A stretch of DNA of 24,529 bases from contig JAQCGA010000004.1 of NCBI GenBank assembly GCA_027619145.1, positions 1 through 24,529 on the forward strand. Direction: 5' to 3'. The position numbers and the translations under genes were made by a program. The notes under the pieces were generated by a model. That model saw nothing but the letters and a program-made list of their open reading frames with translations, made no database searches and was not told the DNA's origin. Of this stretch, positions 1 through 7,900 are shown piece after piece. Source of the stretch: a bacterium (GTDB lineage: Bacteria; Latescibacterota; UBA2968; GCA-2709665). Position 1 is the first letter of the stretch; each line of letters begins with the position of its first letter.

Positions 1-962
1 CTGTACTGCTGGATGAAGTGTGTTACAAGCAGAGGAATGTCTTCCGGGCGGTTGCGCAGAGGTGGCACTGGAATTTCCACCACTTTGAGCCGGTAATAGA
101 GGTCGCGCCGGAACCGGTTCTGTTCGACGGCCTGTTTCAGTTTCTGGTTGGTGGCGGCAATGATGCGGACATCTACTTTTACAGGTTGCGTATTTCCGAG
201 CCGTGTGATCTCGCGGGTTTCGAGTACACGAAGAAGCCGAATCTGAGCAGAAAGGGACATCTCGCCGATTTCGTCCAGGAAAACAGTACCCCCGTCTGCG
301 GCTTCGAAGATGCCCTGCCGTTGCGAACGCGCATCGGTGAACGCGCCTTTTTCGTGACCGAACAGTTCGCTTTCGAGCAGGGTTTCTGGAATGGCGCCAC
401 AGTTGATGGTGAGATAGTGGGCATGGCGTCTTGCGCTTTTTTGATGGATCGAAAGCGCGATCAGGTCTTTGCCGACTCCGCTTTCTCCGGTGAGCAGTAC
501 ACTGACGGGCGTGGATGCGATCTGGTCAATGATTTCCCGGATTTCTCGAATGGATTCCGAGCGGCCCAGGATGGTGGAGCTTTTTGGGGGAGTGTGTTTT
601 TGGAGAAGGCTCTGCAAGGTTTGCCGAAGCTGTTGCGCATTGGGCGGGAGGTCCAGCACTTCTTCGGGTTCCAGCCCGGCGAGCAAGGCGGGGTTCTGGT
701 CTGGTGAGAGGAAAGCGAGGAGCGTGATGTTGTCGGCTTTTTCGTGCAGCAGGTCCGCCAGTTGCCGGGCGGCTTCTGGCAAGTTTTGTTCGTCAATCAG
801 CAGAAGGTTAATGCTATTTCGTTGAAGGAGTTTGCGGGCCGGGCCCACACTGTTGGTCACAATGGCCTGCCAGCCAGCTGCTTCGGTTTCTGTACGCAGA
901 ATTTGGCCGTCTTGCTGGGATGAGGCAATGATCAGGGCATCCCGTTTTTGCGATTCAGACAT
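1..962 (-). CDS. Sigma-54-type AAA+ response regulator, partial (C-terminus beyond window)
   Basis: Reading leftwards from the ATG at 962-960, 320 complete codons stay open to the window edge, so the end of the AAA+ domain and the expected Fis-type HTH are missing. Residues 1-120 look like a response-regulator receiver fold: the strand LLLID puts an Asp at 57, but the usual acidic pair near the N-terminus is absent (IIASSQQ) and the region around LLAFLSP lacks the usual Thr/Lys signals. The AAA+ domain follows. Walker A is GESGVGKD (159-166), the L1 loop is GAFTDA (206-211) in place of the canonical GAFTGA, Walker B is GGTVFLDEIGEM (224-235), sensor I is ATN (270-272) and the arginine-finger segment is FRRDLYYRL. 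Family role: ATP-dependent remodelling of sigma-54 RNA polymerase. The gene begins 52 nt after the Crp-like gene, so it is probably co-transcribed. The weak SD is TGGAAG just before the ATG. The family call is firm; the target genes are unknown. Confidence 0.9.
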   Translation of the reverse strand, partial: MSESQKRDALIIASSQQDGQILRTETEAAGWQAIVTNSVGPARKLLQRNSINLLLIDEQNLPEAARQLADLLHEKADNITLLAFLSPDQNPALLAGLEPEEVLDLPPNAQQLRQTLQSLLQKHTPPKSSTILGRSESIREIREIIDQIASTPVSVLLTGESGVGKDLIALSIHQKSARRHAHYLTINCGAIPETLLESELFGHEKGAFTDARSQRQGIFEAADGGTVFLDEIGEMSLSAQIRLLRVLETREITRLGNTQPVKVDVRIIAATNQKLKQAVEQNRFRRDLYYRLKVVEIPVPPLRNRPEDIPLLVTHFIQQY

Positions 963-1014
963 CGTACTTCCAGGTGAATAAGGTGATCGTTTTTTTAGAA
1001 GATGTGGCGGTGTC

Positions 1015-1689
1015 TCAGGCGTCGGAAAGAGGCAGGTCTGCACCTGTAATGAGCAGGTCTTTGCCTTTGTGCACAATATACCCCTGGCTTTCCAGCCGCT
1101 TGAGCACACGAGAGACTGTTTCTCGCGTGGTGCCAGACATGTTGGCCAGATCCTGGTGGGTGGGTCGGTTGTGGATCAGAAGGCCTTCGGGGGTCGGTGT
1201 GCCCTGTTCTTCGGCCAACTGCAGGAGCGTTTGTGTAATACGCCCGGTTACGTCGGAAAGCGCGAGACCCTCTATTTTGCGGTCGGTTTTGCGCAGACGG
1301 TTGGCCAGCACGGCGAGTAGTTTGACGGCAATTTGAGGTTTGTTCTGGAGCAGCCGGAGAAAGTCTGCCCGGCGCACCATGAGGAGTTCGGTTTCTTGCA
1401 TGGTGGTTACATTGGCCGAGCGAGGATGGCCGTCTAAGAGGGACATTTCGCCGAAAAAATTCCCTTCTCCCAACATAGAGAGAATGACTTCTCGCCCGTC
1501 TTCACTGACAATGCTGACTTTCACCTGACCACGGGAAATCACAAACAGGGTATCGCCCTCGTCTTCGGCCATGATGACGACCCGGTCTTTGGGAAAAACG
1601 CGGGGCAGGGCCACCTGGGAAAGCGCGCCCAGTTCGTCGTCGTTCAGGCCTTCGAAAAGGGGAACTCGTTTGAGCAGATCTCTGTGCAT
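1015..1689 (-). CDS. Crp/Fnr-family transcriptional regulator
   Basis: A 224-aa DNA-binding regulator. I chose the ATG at 1689 because AGGGAGG lies about 8 nt upstream; the in-frame ATG at 1713 has no SD. Residues 5-115 are a cyclic-nucleotide-binding beta-roll. Its phosphate-binding segment FFGEMSLLDGHPRSANV (78-94) keeps the Gly-Glu and Arg-Ser pairs that contact cAMP in E. coli CRP. A long dimer helix follows, then a winged HTH with TTRETVSRVLKRLE (187-200). The RETVxR pattern matches the CRP recognition helix that reads TGTGA. No CxxC-type iron-sulfur cysteines are visible, so an oxygen-sensing FNR role is unlikely. The gene starts 33 nt after the TPR gene stops and ends 52 nt before the sigma-54-type regulator starts, which suggests one operon. 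The ligand (cAMP, another nucleotide, or none) cannot be settled from sequence. Confidence 0.93.
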   Translation of the reverse strand: MHRDLLKRVPLFEGLNDDELGALSQVALPRVFPKDRVVIMAEDEGDTLFVISRGQVKVSIVSEDGREVILSMLGEGNFFGEMSLLDGHPRSANVTTMQETELLMVRRADFLRLLQNKPQIAVKLLAVLANRLRKTDRKIEGLALSDVTGRITQTLLQLAEEQGTPTPEGLLIHNRPTHQDLANMSGTTRETVSRVLKRLESQGYIVHKGKDLLITGADLPLSDA

Positions 1690-1722
1690 AACCACCCTCC
1701 CTGTATGGCCCATCCGATGAGA

Positions 1723-4700
1723 TTATCGTCGGTTGGGTACGGACTGCGGAGCATTCTGGAGCAGGCTTTGTAGCTCCTTGATGCGGTTCCCGGCAGAGAC
1801 ACCAAAGGGGCTGGCGGAACCGAATTTCTGCTGGATTTTTTCGAGTTCTTGAATGGCTTCCCGGTAATTGCCCTGGGCAATATAGCATTTGGCCAACCCG
1901 TCGTGCGCATTTGCAATCCAGTCGGCAACGCCCTGGTTATCGTACTGTAACCGGAGGTATTCCCGCTTGGCACTTTCATAGTCTGCCAACAGGTAGTAGC
2001 TTTCAGCAACCGTGTACTGAAGCAAAGACCACTGGTTTCCCTGAGTCAATTTCAGGAGTGGAATGATTTCCTGAACGGCCTGTGCATAGTCCCGGTTGAG
2101 GGATAACATGATGCCAATGTCGATGCGGGCCTCGGCAGCCAGATTGTCGCGGGGAAACTCCCGGACGAGCTGGCGAGCGTAAGAAATGGCCATGTCGTAC
2201 AGCTTGAGCCCTCTGTGTACTTCCACCATCTTTACGAGTACCGCGGGTTTTTTTTCTGGAGAGAGCGCATTGCTTGCCAGTGCGCCCTGATAGGCTCGGG
2301 AGGCTCTGGCATAATCTTCTTCCTGGTTGTAAATGTCGGCCAGTTCCAATGCGGCATCGGGCCAGTTCTGGTTGTCCGGATACTGTTTAAAAAAGGTGGC
2401 CAATGCGTTGAGGTGGTCTTCTGGTTTGCCTTCTTTTTTGAGAGCCTGAACCCGGTAATAGGCAGCGTCTGGAGCGGCAACGGTGCTGGCGTTGTTTTTG
2501 ATGACGTCTTCAAATATCTTGCGGGCTTTGCCGTGGTTTCCGGCTCGCAAATAGTATTTGCCTTCTTCTACGTCGAACCGGGCCAGCCAGTCGTGCGCTT
2601 CTTTGTATGTCTTTTTAAATTCTCGGGCTGCCTGCTCCGCTTCTTTGATATTTTTTAGTCGATACAGGCAGAGCACCTCATTGCCAGCCACAGACTCGTT
2701 GCGTGCGGGTGCTGGAATCTTTTTGTACGACGCCAGTGCATTTTCGTACTGTTCGGTTCTAAATAAAAGGTCGCCTACGGTCTGGCTGGCGCTGCTGCGC
2801 AGTGGGCTGTCTGAATGGTTTTCTGCAAAATCCTGAAAGGCCGCAATGGCTTCTGTTGTACGGTTTAATTGCGAGAGCAGTTCTGCTCGGGCAAACGCAA
2901 TGCTGTCTGCATCGGCGACATTGGGAAAGTTACGTTGGAACGTCGCATAGATTTCGATGGCTTTTTCCGGCTGGCCGTTTTGACGGTAGGCACGTGCAAG
3001 CCGCCGGAGTACCGGAGCCTGGGCACCGCGCTCCAGCAGGCTGACGTCAATTTGAATGGCGCGTGGATAATCTCCCATGCGCGTGTAGCTTTCGGCCAGA
3101 AGGGCTCGACTCTGGCGTTCCAGTTCGAGGGACGAGGGTGCGGTAAGGAGTTCGGAGAGTTCCTCGGCGGCGCTGGGGGCAAAGCCCCGTTCCAGCAGAA
3201 TGCGGCCCAGTTGAAATTGGGCGTGGTCGGCCAGATCGCTTTGAGGAAAATGAAAGAGAAACGTACGCAGGGTTTCTTCGGCTTCGATATAGGTTTTTAA
3301 CAGGGCCTGGCAAAGTCCTACGCCGTAGGCTGCCTGCGCTTTGAGCGGGCTTTCCGGGAAGCGGGTACTCACGCTACGATACGTCTGGAGGGCTTTCTGC
3401 AAACTGTCTGGGCGAGACGCGCCCAAAAGCCGATATGCATCGGCGGTGCGCAAGAGCGCCATGTCCATTCGATCTGTTTGGGGATAGGTTTTCTGGAATT
3501 CGACGTAGGACGAAAGCAAGATGCGGGCGCGTGCAGAGTCTGTAGCAACCGTATCCAGGCCTGCTTCGAGCAGGGCAAGTGCGGCATCGTCTGCCCGGTC
3601 GCTGTCTGGGAAACCGGAGAGGATGCTGTGGTACTGCTCGATGCTTTTCTGATTCCAGGAATTGGCTTCTTCGGGGCGGTCTTCGAGCCGGGCCTTGCGG
3701 GCGAGCTTTGCGTGGGCCTCGGCCAATAAGAATGCGGCTTCCGGAGCAAAAGGCGGAGGGGTTTCACCAGAGAGAGACCTGGACAGGAAGCCTGTGGCCT
3801 GGTGGTAGCTGCGCCGGGTGTAGAGGAATGTGCCCAACCGGAACATGGATTCCGAGTTTTCCGCAAAGACAGGCAGGTCTGCCAGAAGTGCTACGATTTC
3901 TGTGGAAGCCCCAGGGTCAACTGCAAATTCTCGCAGATACTGGATTCGTTTTTCGGCAGATATGGCCCGGGGACCGCTTGAAAATCGGTGGAGGTACGAA
4001 CGGTACTCCCGGATTGCGAGGTTGGGCTGGCCGGTTTTTTCAAAGGTGCGGGCAAGGCCGAACAGGGCTTCTGCGGCATATTGTGAAGGCGCGGTTTCCA
4101 GAAGTTGCTCGTACTCGCTTCGGGCCCGGTCGTACCAATCCAGATCTTCTTCGTAGGTGCGTGCAATGCGCAGCCGAGCAGAAGCCTTTGCATCGATGGT
4201 TTCGGCCCGGTCTGCATAGGCGCGATAGGCCGTAAGGGCTTTGCTGGGTGTTTTGAGTTTCCGCCAGATGTCGCCGATGTCGCTGAAGGCCTGGGCACCG
4301 GCCTGGGTATTGGCGAATTTTTCCTGGAGCCTGCTGAAGGCCCGGAGGGCTTCCTGGTATTGTTCCAGATCTGCATAGGCGCGGCCCAGGCCCAGCCAGG
4401 CGGGTGCCTGAAACGGGCTGTCTGTATACACTTCCAGGAATTGACGGTAGAGGGCGCGCGCTTCGTCGTTTTTGCCCAATTTTCGGTAAGTATTTGCCAG
4501 GCCCAGGACGGCCTGCTGGCGGTTCTGGTTTTGCGGCAGATTTTGCCGGGCCATCGAATAGGTATCAGCCGCTTTCTGAAACGTACCTCTGCGTTCGTAC
4601 CAGGAAGCCATGACGAGATAGGAAAGTTCGGCTGAATTGCTGCGTGGGAATCCGGTACGGAGTTGTTGAAAGACTTTCTGGGCTTCGGGTTCGTCTTCGT

Positions 4701-5418
4701 GGTTCAGTGCGATCTTGCCAATTTCCAGCAACGCGTCTGGTTTGCGTTCGGTCGGGTTTGTATATTGAAAAATGGTGCGGAACCGGCCCAGGGCTTCTTC
4801 GGTTCTTCCGGCATCCAGAAGAACCAGCCCCAGGTTGTAGACGGCTTCGTGGAAGAGCGGCGATTGTGGATACCGCGTGAGAAGGGTTCCAAATGCGGAC
4901 TCGGCTGCATCCAGATTTTCGCCCCGGTGGTAATTGTACCCGGCAGAAAGCAGATCCTGGGCCGCGTATTCTCCGCCTGTAAAAGCGTCATGCACTTCTT
5001 GGAAGGCAACCCCAGCTTTTGTATATTCTTCCATTTGTAGGAGTGCTTCGGCTTTTCGACGCATGGTGGTTGCTACTTCCAGGCGCCGGGGGTATCGGTC
5101 CAGAAAATCCTGAAACGCACTTACGGCTTCCTGGTATTCACCGCTTCGGAAGTGCGCTTCTCCCAGGCGAAGCAGGGCGGTAGGCAGGCGGTCGTTGGTG
5201 GGGTAACTGACGATGAACCGCCTGAATTCCTGCGCCGCATTGGCATAATCTTTGTCATCGAAGAGCCGCTGGGCGAGGTCGAAGCTTTCTTTTTCCTCTT
5301 GCAAATCCTGCCCGGATAGGGGGGCGAACAGGCCGCAGAAGAAGCACAGGGCCAGCAGGATACCCGTGGTTCGCAGAGTACACAAATGCCGCATGAAGAC
5401 ACATTTCAAAATGATCAT
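1723..5418 (-). CDS. Large exported tetratricopeptide-repeat protein
   Basis: 1231 aa. The N-terminus has a signal peptide: Met9 begins MRHLCTLRTT, followed by a hydrophobic core (GILLALCFFCGLFAP) and a likely cleavage near LSGQ. No proper lipobox is present. The rest is almost wholly helical TPR-type repeats, with recurring units such as AxxxFxxFLxxYP, ALxxLGxAYxxxxxYxxALxxF and FPxSxxAxxA. These resemble the BamD/YbgF/CpoB class of periplasmic TPR proteins. The likely role is as a protein-protein scaffold in the periplasm or outer membrane; no partner is identifiable. The start is uncertain: ATG 5418 and ATG 5394 (Met9) both lack a clear SD. The 5394 start gives the more typical signal peptide. 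It is the first gene of the operon containing the Crp-like and AAA+ regulators, and a sigma-70 promoter lies at 5471-5499. Confidence 0.88.
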   Translation of the reverse strand: MIILKCVFMRHLCTLRTTGILLALCFFCGLFAPLSGQDLQEEKESFDLAQRLFDDKDYANAAQEFRRFIVSYPTNDRLPTALLRLGEAHFRSGEYQEAVSAFQDFLDRYPRRLEVATTMRRKAEALLQMEEYTKAGVAFQEVHDAFTGGEYAAQDLLSAGYNYHRGENLDAAESAFGTLLTRYPQSPLFHEAVYNLGLVLLDAGRTEEALGRFRTIFQYTNPTERKPDALLEIGKIALNHEDEPEAQKVFQQLRTGFPRSNSAELSYLVMASWYERRGTFQKAADTYSMARQNLPQNQNRQQAVLGLANTYRKLGKNDEARALYRQFLEVYTDSPFQAPAWLGLGRAYADLEQYQEALRAFSRLQEKFANTQAGAQAFSDIGDIWRKLKTPSKALTAYRAYADRAETIDAKASARLRIARTYEEDLDWYDRARSEYEQLLETAPSQYAAEALFGLARTFEKTGQPNLAIREYRSYLHRFSSGPRAISAEKRIQYLREFAVDPGASTEIVALLADLPVFAENSESMFRLGTFLYTRRSYHQATGFLSRSLSGETPPPFAPEAAFLLAEAHAKLARKARLEDRPEEANSWNQKSIEQYHSILSGFPDSDRADDAALALLEAGLDTVATDSARARILLSSYVEFQKTYPQTDRMDMALLRTADAYRLLGASRPDSLQKALQTYRSVSTRFPESPLKAQAAYGVGLCQALLKTYIEAEETLRTFLFHFPQSDLADHAQFQLGRILLERGFAPSAAEELSELLTAPSSLELERQSRALLAESYTRMGDYPRAIQIDVSLLERGAQAPVLRRLARAYRQNGQPEKAIEIYATFQRNFPNVADADSIAFARAELLSQLNRTTEAIAAFQDFAENHSDSPLRSSASQTVGDLLFRTEQYENALASYKKIPAPARNESVAGNEVLCLYRLKNIKEAEQAAREFKKTYKEAHDWLARFDVEEGKYYLRAGNHGKARKIFEDVIKNNASTVAAPDAAYYRVQALKKEGKPEDHLNALATFFKQYPDNQNWPDAALELADIYNQEEDYARASRAYQGALASNALSPEKKPAVLVKMVEVHRGLKLYDMAISYARQLVREFPRDNLAAEARIDIGIMLSLNRDYAQAVQEIIPLLKLTQGNQWSLLQYTVAESYYLLADYESAKREYLRLQYDNQGVADWIANAHDGLAKCYIAQGNYREAIQELEKIQQKFGSASPFGVSAGNRIKELQSLLQNAPQSVPNRR

Positions 5419-5470
5419 AATATATAATTTTTAAGGATGTTTAGGTCCGTTTTCTTGAAATTGCTTATTG

Positions 5471-5499
5471 AATTTATCACATTTCTACACAGGCGTCAA
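5471..5499 (-). promoter_or_regulatory. Sigma-70-like promoter of the TPR/Crp/AAA+ operon
   Basis: On the minus strand, TTGACG (5499-5494) and TAAATT (5476-5471) are separated by exactly 17 nt. The expected start of transcription is near 5464, which gives a leader of about 45-70 nt before the TPR gene. The perfect CRP-type half-site AAATGTGA (5484-5477) sits in the spacer next to the -10, so the co-encoded Crp-like protein could regulate here (inference). Confidence 0.6.
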
Positions 5500-5562
5500 T
5501 CTTTAATTTATCTGGCAGCTGTAGAGAAGTTTCTACCCGGGCGATCCGGAGGTTGATACAGC

Positions 5563-6471
5563 GTGCCTGCAAGTTTGGCAGGATTTGATACGAGGGAAAT
5601 GAACGTGGCCAAGACGGTTGAACAGGCTGTAGCTAAGCTTAACCTGGGATTGAAAATTCTGAACCGCCGGGCGGACGGGTACCACAATATTCTTTCCGTA
5701 TTTCAGGCCATCGACCTGTGCGATGTGCTGGAATTTGACACGGCTGCACACGGTACTACGGAGATTGTGTGCGACACGCCTGGAATCCCAACGGGTCCAG
5801 AAAACCTGGTGTACCGGGCCGTAGACGCTGTGCGTTCAGCAACGGGTGCGACACATGGCCTCCATATTCGGTTGATAAAAAAAATTCCGGTGGGGGCTGG
5901 CCTGGGAGGAGGGAGTTCGGATGCTGCAGCAACCCTGCGGGCATTGAACCGGATGTGGGGGTTGTGTTTTTCGAACGCAGAACTTCACGATCTGGCAGCA
6001 GGCCTGGGTTCGGACGTACCCTTTTTTTTACAGGGCGGTACGGCGCTGGTAACCGGGCGGGGCGAGCAAATTCGGCCAATGTTCTGGGATGGAGATTTCC
6101 ACTATGTGCTGGTGTATCCAGAATTTGAGGTCTCTAGCGCGTGGGCGTACCAAAATGTGAAAATTGGCTTGACAGGAGCGTCTATATATATTAGTTTTCT
6201 GAATTCTATGTCTGAATCTGGAAAAATTCGATCGGGGAAATTGATCGAGTGTCTGGAAAATGACTTTTTACCACTTCTGGAAACAACCTATCCGGAAGTT
6301 GGGCAGATCCTGGACGAATTCTCGGCGGCCGGTGCGCTGGGGTGTTCGCTCTCCGGAAGTGGATCGACTCTTTTCGGTGTTTTTGAACAAGAAAAGCGAG
6401 CTGTGGAAACCGGCGTGGTTTTGCAGTCCCGGGGATATCGAGTTTTCCATTGCCGGGCCGCGAGCGACTGA
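5563..6471 (+). CDS. ispE: 4-diphosphocytidyl-2-C-methyl-D-erythritol kinase
   Basis: 302 aa GHMP-family kinase that phosphorylates the 2-hydroxyl of CDP-methylerythritol in the non-mevalonate (MEP) isoprenoid pathway; cytosolic. The AKLNLGLKI segment (24-32) carries the catalytic Lys25, followed by the IspE signature RRADGYHNI (35-43). The ATP-binding glycine loop is PVGAGLGGGSSDAA (109-122). The GSDVPFF segment (149-155) holds the catalytic Asp151. The length is normal for IspE. The GTG start at 5563 has GGAGG at 5548-5552, spaced 10 nt. ATG 5599 (MNVAKTVEQ) is a reasonable alternative that would bring the N-terminus closer to that of E. coli, but its purine tract is too close. It is the first gene of the ispE/tRNA-Gln/rplY/pth block. 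Confidence 0.96.
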   Translation: MPASLAGFDTREMNVAKTVEQAVAKLNLGLKILNRRADGYHNILSVFQAIDLCDVLEFDTAAHGTTEIVCDTPGIPTGPENLVYRAVDAVRSATGATHGLHIRLIKKIPVGAGLGGGSSDAAATLRALNRMWGLCFSNAELHDLAAGLGSDVPFFLQGGTALVTGRGEQIRPMFWDGDFHYVLVYPEFEVSSAWAYQNVKIGLTGASIYISFLNSMSESGKIRSGKLIECLENDFLPLLETTYPEVGQILDEFSAAGALGCSLSGSGSTLFGVFEQEKRAVETGVVLQSRGYRVFHCRAASD

Positions 6472-6476
6472 TTTGA

Positions 6477-6547
6477 TGCCGGGTCGTCTAATGGTAAGAC
6501 AGCGGCCTTTGGAGCCGTTTATCGGGGTTCAAATCCCTGCCCGGCAG
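6477..6547 (+). tRNA. tRNA-Gln (anticodon TTG)
   Basis: A full cloverleaf of 71 nt can be drawn. The acceptor TGCCGGG pairs perfectly with CCCGGCA, with a discriminator G. The D arm is GTC/GAC around AATGGTAA-type loop sequence. The anticodon stem GCGGC/GCCGT encloses CTTTGGA, with anticodon TTG reading CAA. The variable region is 4 nt, and the T arm is CGGGG/CCCTG around TTCAAAT. The U1-A72 end pair and G73 match known glutamine identity features. The 3' CCA is not encoded. It starts 6 nt after the ispE stop codon, so it is probably cut out of a shared transcript. tRNA-Gln near ispE and rplY is a known arrangement in several bacteria. Confidence 0.95.
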
Positions 6548-6562
6548 TTCTTTACAAAGTAT

Positions 6563-6599
6563 TTCATGCAAAAACAACCATCGGTTGTTTTTGCATGAA
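6563..6599 (+). promoter_or_regulatory. Perfect 17-bp hairpin between tRNA-Gln and rplY
   Basis: TTCATGCAAAAACAACC (6563-6579), loop ATC, then the exact reverse complement (6583-6599). A T5 run lies inside the 3' arm and none follows it, so it is not a standard intrinsic terminator. The hairpin ends 1 nt before the GGAGG ribosome-binding site of rplY (6601-6605). It could set the 3' end or processing site of the tRNA, or modulate rplY translation. Confidence 0.8.
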
Positions 6600-6615
6600 C
6601 GGAGGATTTTGGATT

Positions 6616-7290
6616 ATGGCAGAGAGCACGATTTTGCAGGCGGAACTGCGTTCCGAAAAAGGCAAGCAAGTGGCCAAGCATCTTCGGCAGACAGGCCATT
6701 TGCCGGCCGTTGTGTACGGAGAAGGTGGTCCACCCATGGCCTGTACGGTCGATCGGAAGCAGTTGGAAAACATTCTGCATGCCCAGGGCCGGAACGCCAT
6801 TGTTGCCCTATCCCTGGCAGGGAATACCCAAAATACCATTATCAAAGAGCTTCAGCACCATCCTCTGGTGCGTGGTATTCTGCATGTGGATTTCCACCGG
6901 ATTTCCTTGACAGAAAAGATTGTGGTGGAGGTGGCGGTTGACGCGGTAGGTATCCCTGCAGGGGTACGGAACGACGGCGGTATTCTGGAGCACATGTTGC
7001 ACTCCATTGACATTGAGTGCTTGCCCACAGAGATCCCGGAGAAAATCACGTTCGACGTATCCGGCATGCAAATTGGGGATACCATCCACGTTTCGGACCT
7101 GGTGACCGAGGGCGATATTACCATTGTGACAGAAGGGGATCGATCCGTATTCGTGGTGGTTCCGCCTACTGTCTTGAAGGCGACCGACGAAGAAGATGCA
7201 GAGGAAGCCGAAACAGAAATGCAGGAGCCCGAAGTCATCGAGCGTGGCAAGCGCGACGAAGACGAAGACGGCGAGGACGACGACAAGTAA
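6616..7290 (+). CDS. rplY: 50S ribosomal protein bL25 (Ctc/TL5 long form)
   Basis: 224 aa. Binds 5S rRNA in the large subunit. The N-terminal L25 domain begins LQAELRSEKGKQVAKHLR and continues GHLPAVVYG; the C-terminal beta domain (about residues 95-185) is the one found in the Ctc/TL5 long form, with GVRNDGGILEHMLHSIDIEC and GDTIHVSDL segments. The last roughly 35 residues are a highly acidic tail (DEEDAEEAE... ending DEDEDGEDDDK). I chose ATG 6616 because GGAGG (6601-6605) lies 10 nt upstream; the in-frame ATG 6595 would lie inside the hairpin arm and upstream of that SD. It is followed 15 nt later by pth, the usual neighbour. prs, often found between ispE and rplY in other bacteria, is absent. 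Confidence 0.95.
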   Translation: MAESTILQAELRSEKGKQVAKHLRQTGHLPAVVYGEGGPPMACTVDRKQLENILHAQGRNAIVALSLAGNTQNTIIKELQHHPLVRGILHVDFHRISLTEKIVVEVAVDAVGIPAGVRNDGGILEHMLHSIDIECLPTEIPEKITFDVSGMQIGDTIHVSDLVTEGDITIVTEGDRSVFVVVPPTVLKATDEEDAEEAETEMQEPEVIERGKRDEDEDGEDDDK

Positions 7291-7305
7291 AGAGGGGACA
7301 CAACG

Positions 7306-7863
7306 GTGCGGGTTGCTGTTGGCTTAGGAAACCCGGGGGTGCGGTACAAAAATACCCTTCACAATCTGGGATTCCGGGTTGTGGATTTACTGGCGAAAGA
7401 AATGGGTGGAAACTGGAAGGACGGTTCCACCCATCTCTTCTGCGAAGTCCGTTGTGAAACCCTGCCGTTGCTCCTTGTGAAGCCAATGACGTATATGAAC
7501 AGCAGTGGTTTTGCTGTGGCGGATGTGGTGGAGCGGTTTGGGGTGCCTCTGGAAGATGTGCTGGTGCTGGTAGATGACATACACCTTGAACTGGGGCGTA
7601 TGCGCTTGCGGCGCCGGGGAAGTGACGGAGGGCACAACGGTCTGGTGTCCGTTATTGAGACAATGGGGGGTTCTGGTTTTCCACGGCTACGCCTGGGAGT
7701 TGGAGCGCCTCCGGATGAGATAGATTTGATTGACCATGTATTGAGTGAGTTTCGCGCAGAAGAATTTGAACGAGTTGAAACGTTGGTCCGGGCGGCGGCG
7801 GATTGTGTGGCGTGCTGGACGGCGTTGGGTCTGGATGTGGCGATGAACCGTTTTAACACCTGA
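7306..7863 (+). CDS. pth: Peptidyl-tRNA hydrolase
   Basis: 185 aa. Releases tRNA from prematurely dropped peptidyl-tRNA, recycling it for translation; cytosolic. The start is GTG 7306 with AGAGGGGA just upstream. The catalytic set known for E. coli Pth is visible: Asn9 in GLGNPG, the catalytic His19 in LHNLGF, Asn65 in MTYMNSSG and Asp91 in VDDIHLELG. The GGHNGL motif is present as well. The length is normal. It is 15 nt downstream of rplY and very likely in the same transcript. Confidence 0.97.
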   Translation: MRVAVGLGNPGVRYKNTLHNLGFRVVDLLAKEMGGNWKDGSTHLFCEVRCETLPLLLVKPMTYMNSSGFAVADVVERFGVPLEDVLVLVDDIHLELGRMRLRRRGSDGGHNGLVSVIETMGGSGFPRLRLGVGAPPDEIDLIDHVLSEFRAEEFERVETLVRAAADCVACWTALGLDVAMNRFNT

Positions 7864-7900
7864 CGGCTTCGCAGCATCTTGTTCGGAAGGGAGGAAGCAC

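Noticed and set aside
18..707. 229-aa plus-strand open frame at the left end
   Set aside because: It lies opposite the clear AAA+ regulator frame; it has no SD and no recognisable motif, so it is a shadow.
1723..5418. Lipoprotein signal in the TPR protein (cysteines in LCFFCG)
   Set aside because: The residues before each Cys do not fit the lipobox; a cleaved signal peptide ending near LSGQ fits better.
5461..5490. FNR-type site TTGAN(6)TCAA near TTGAATTTATCAC
   Set aside because: The spacing is 5 instead of 6 and the right half is TCAC; the encoded regulator also lacks FNR cysteines.
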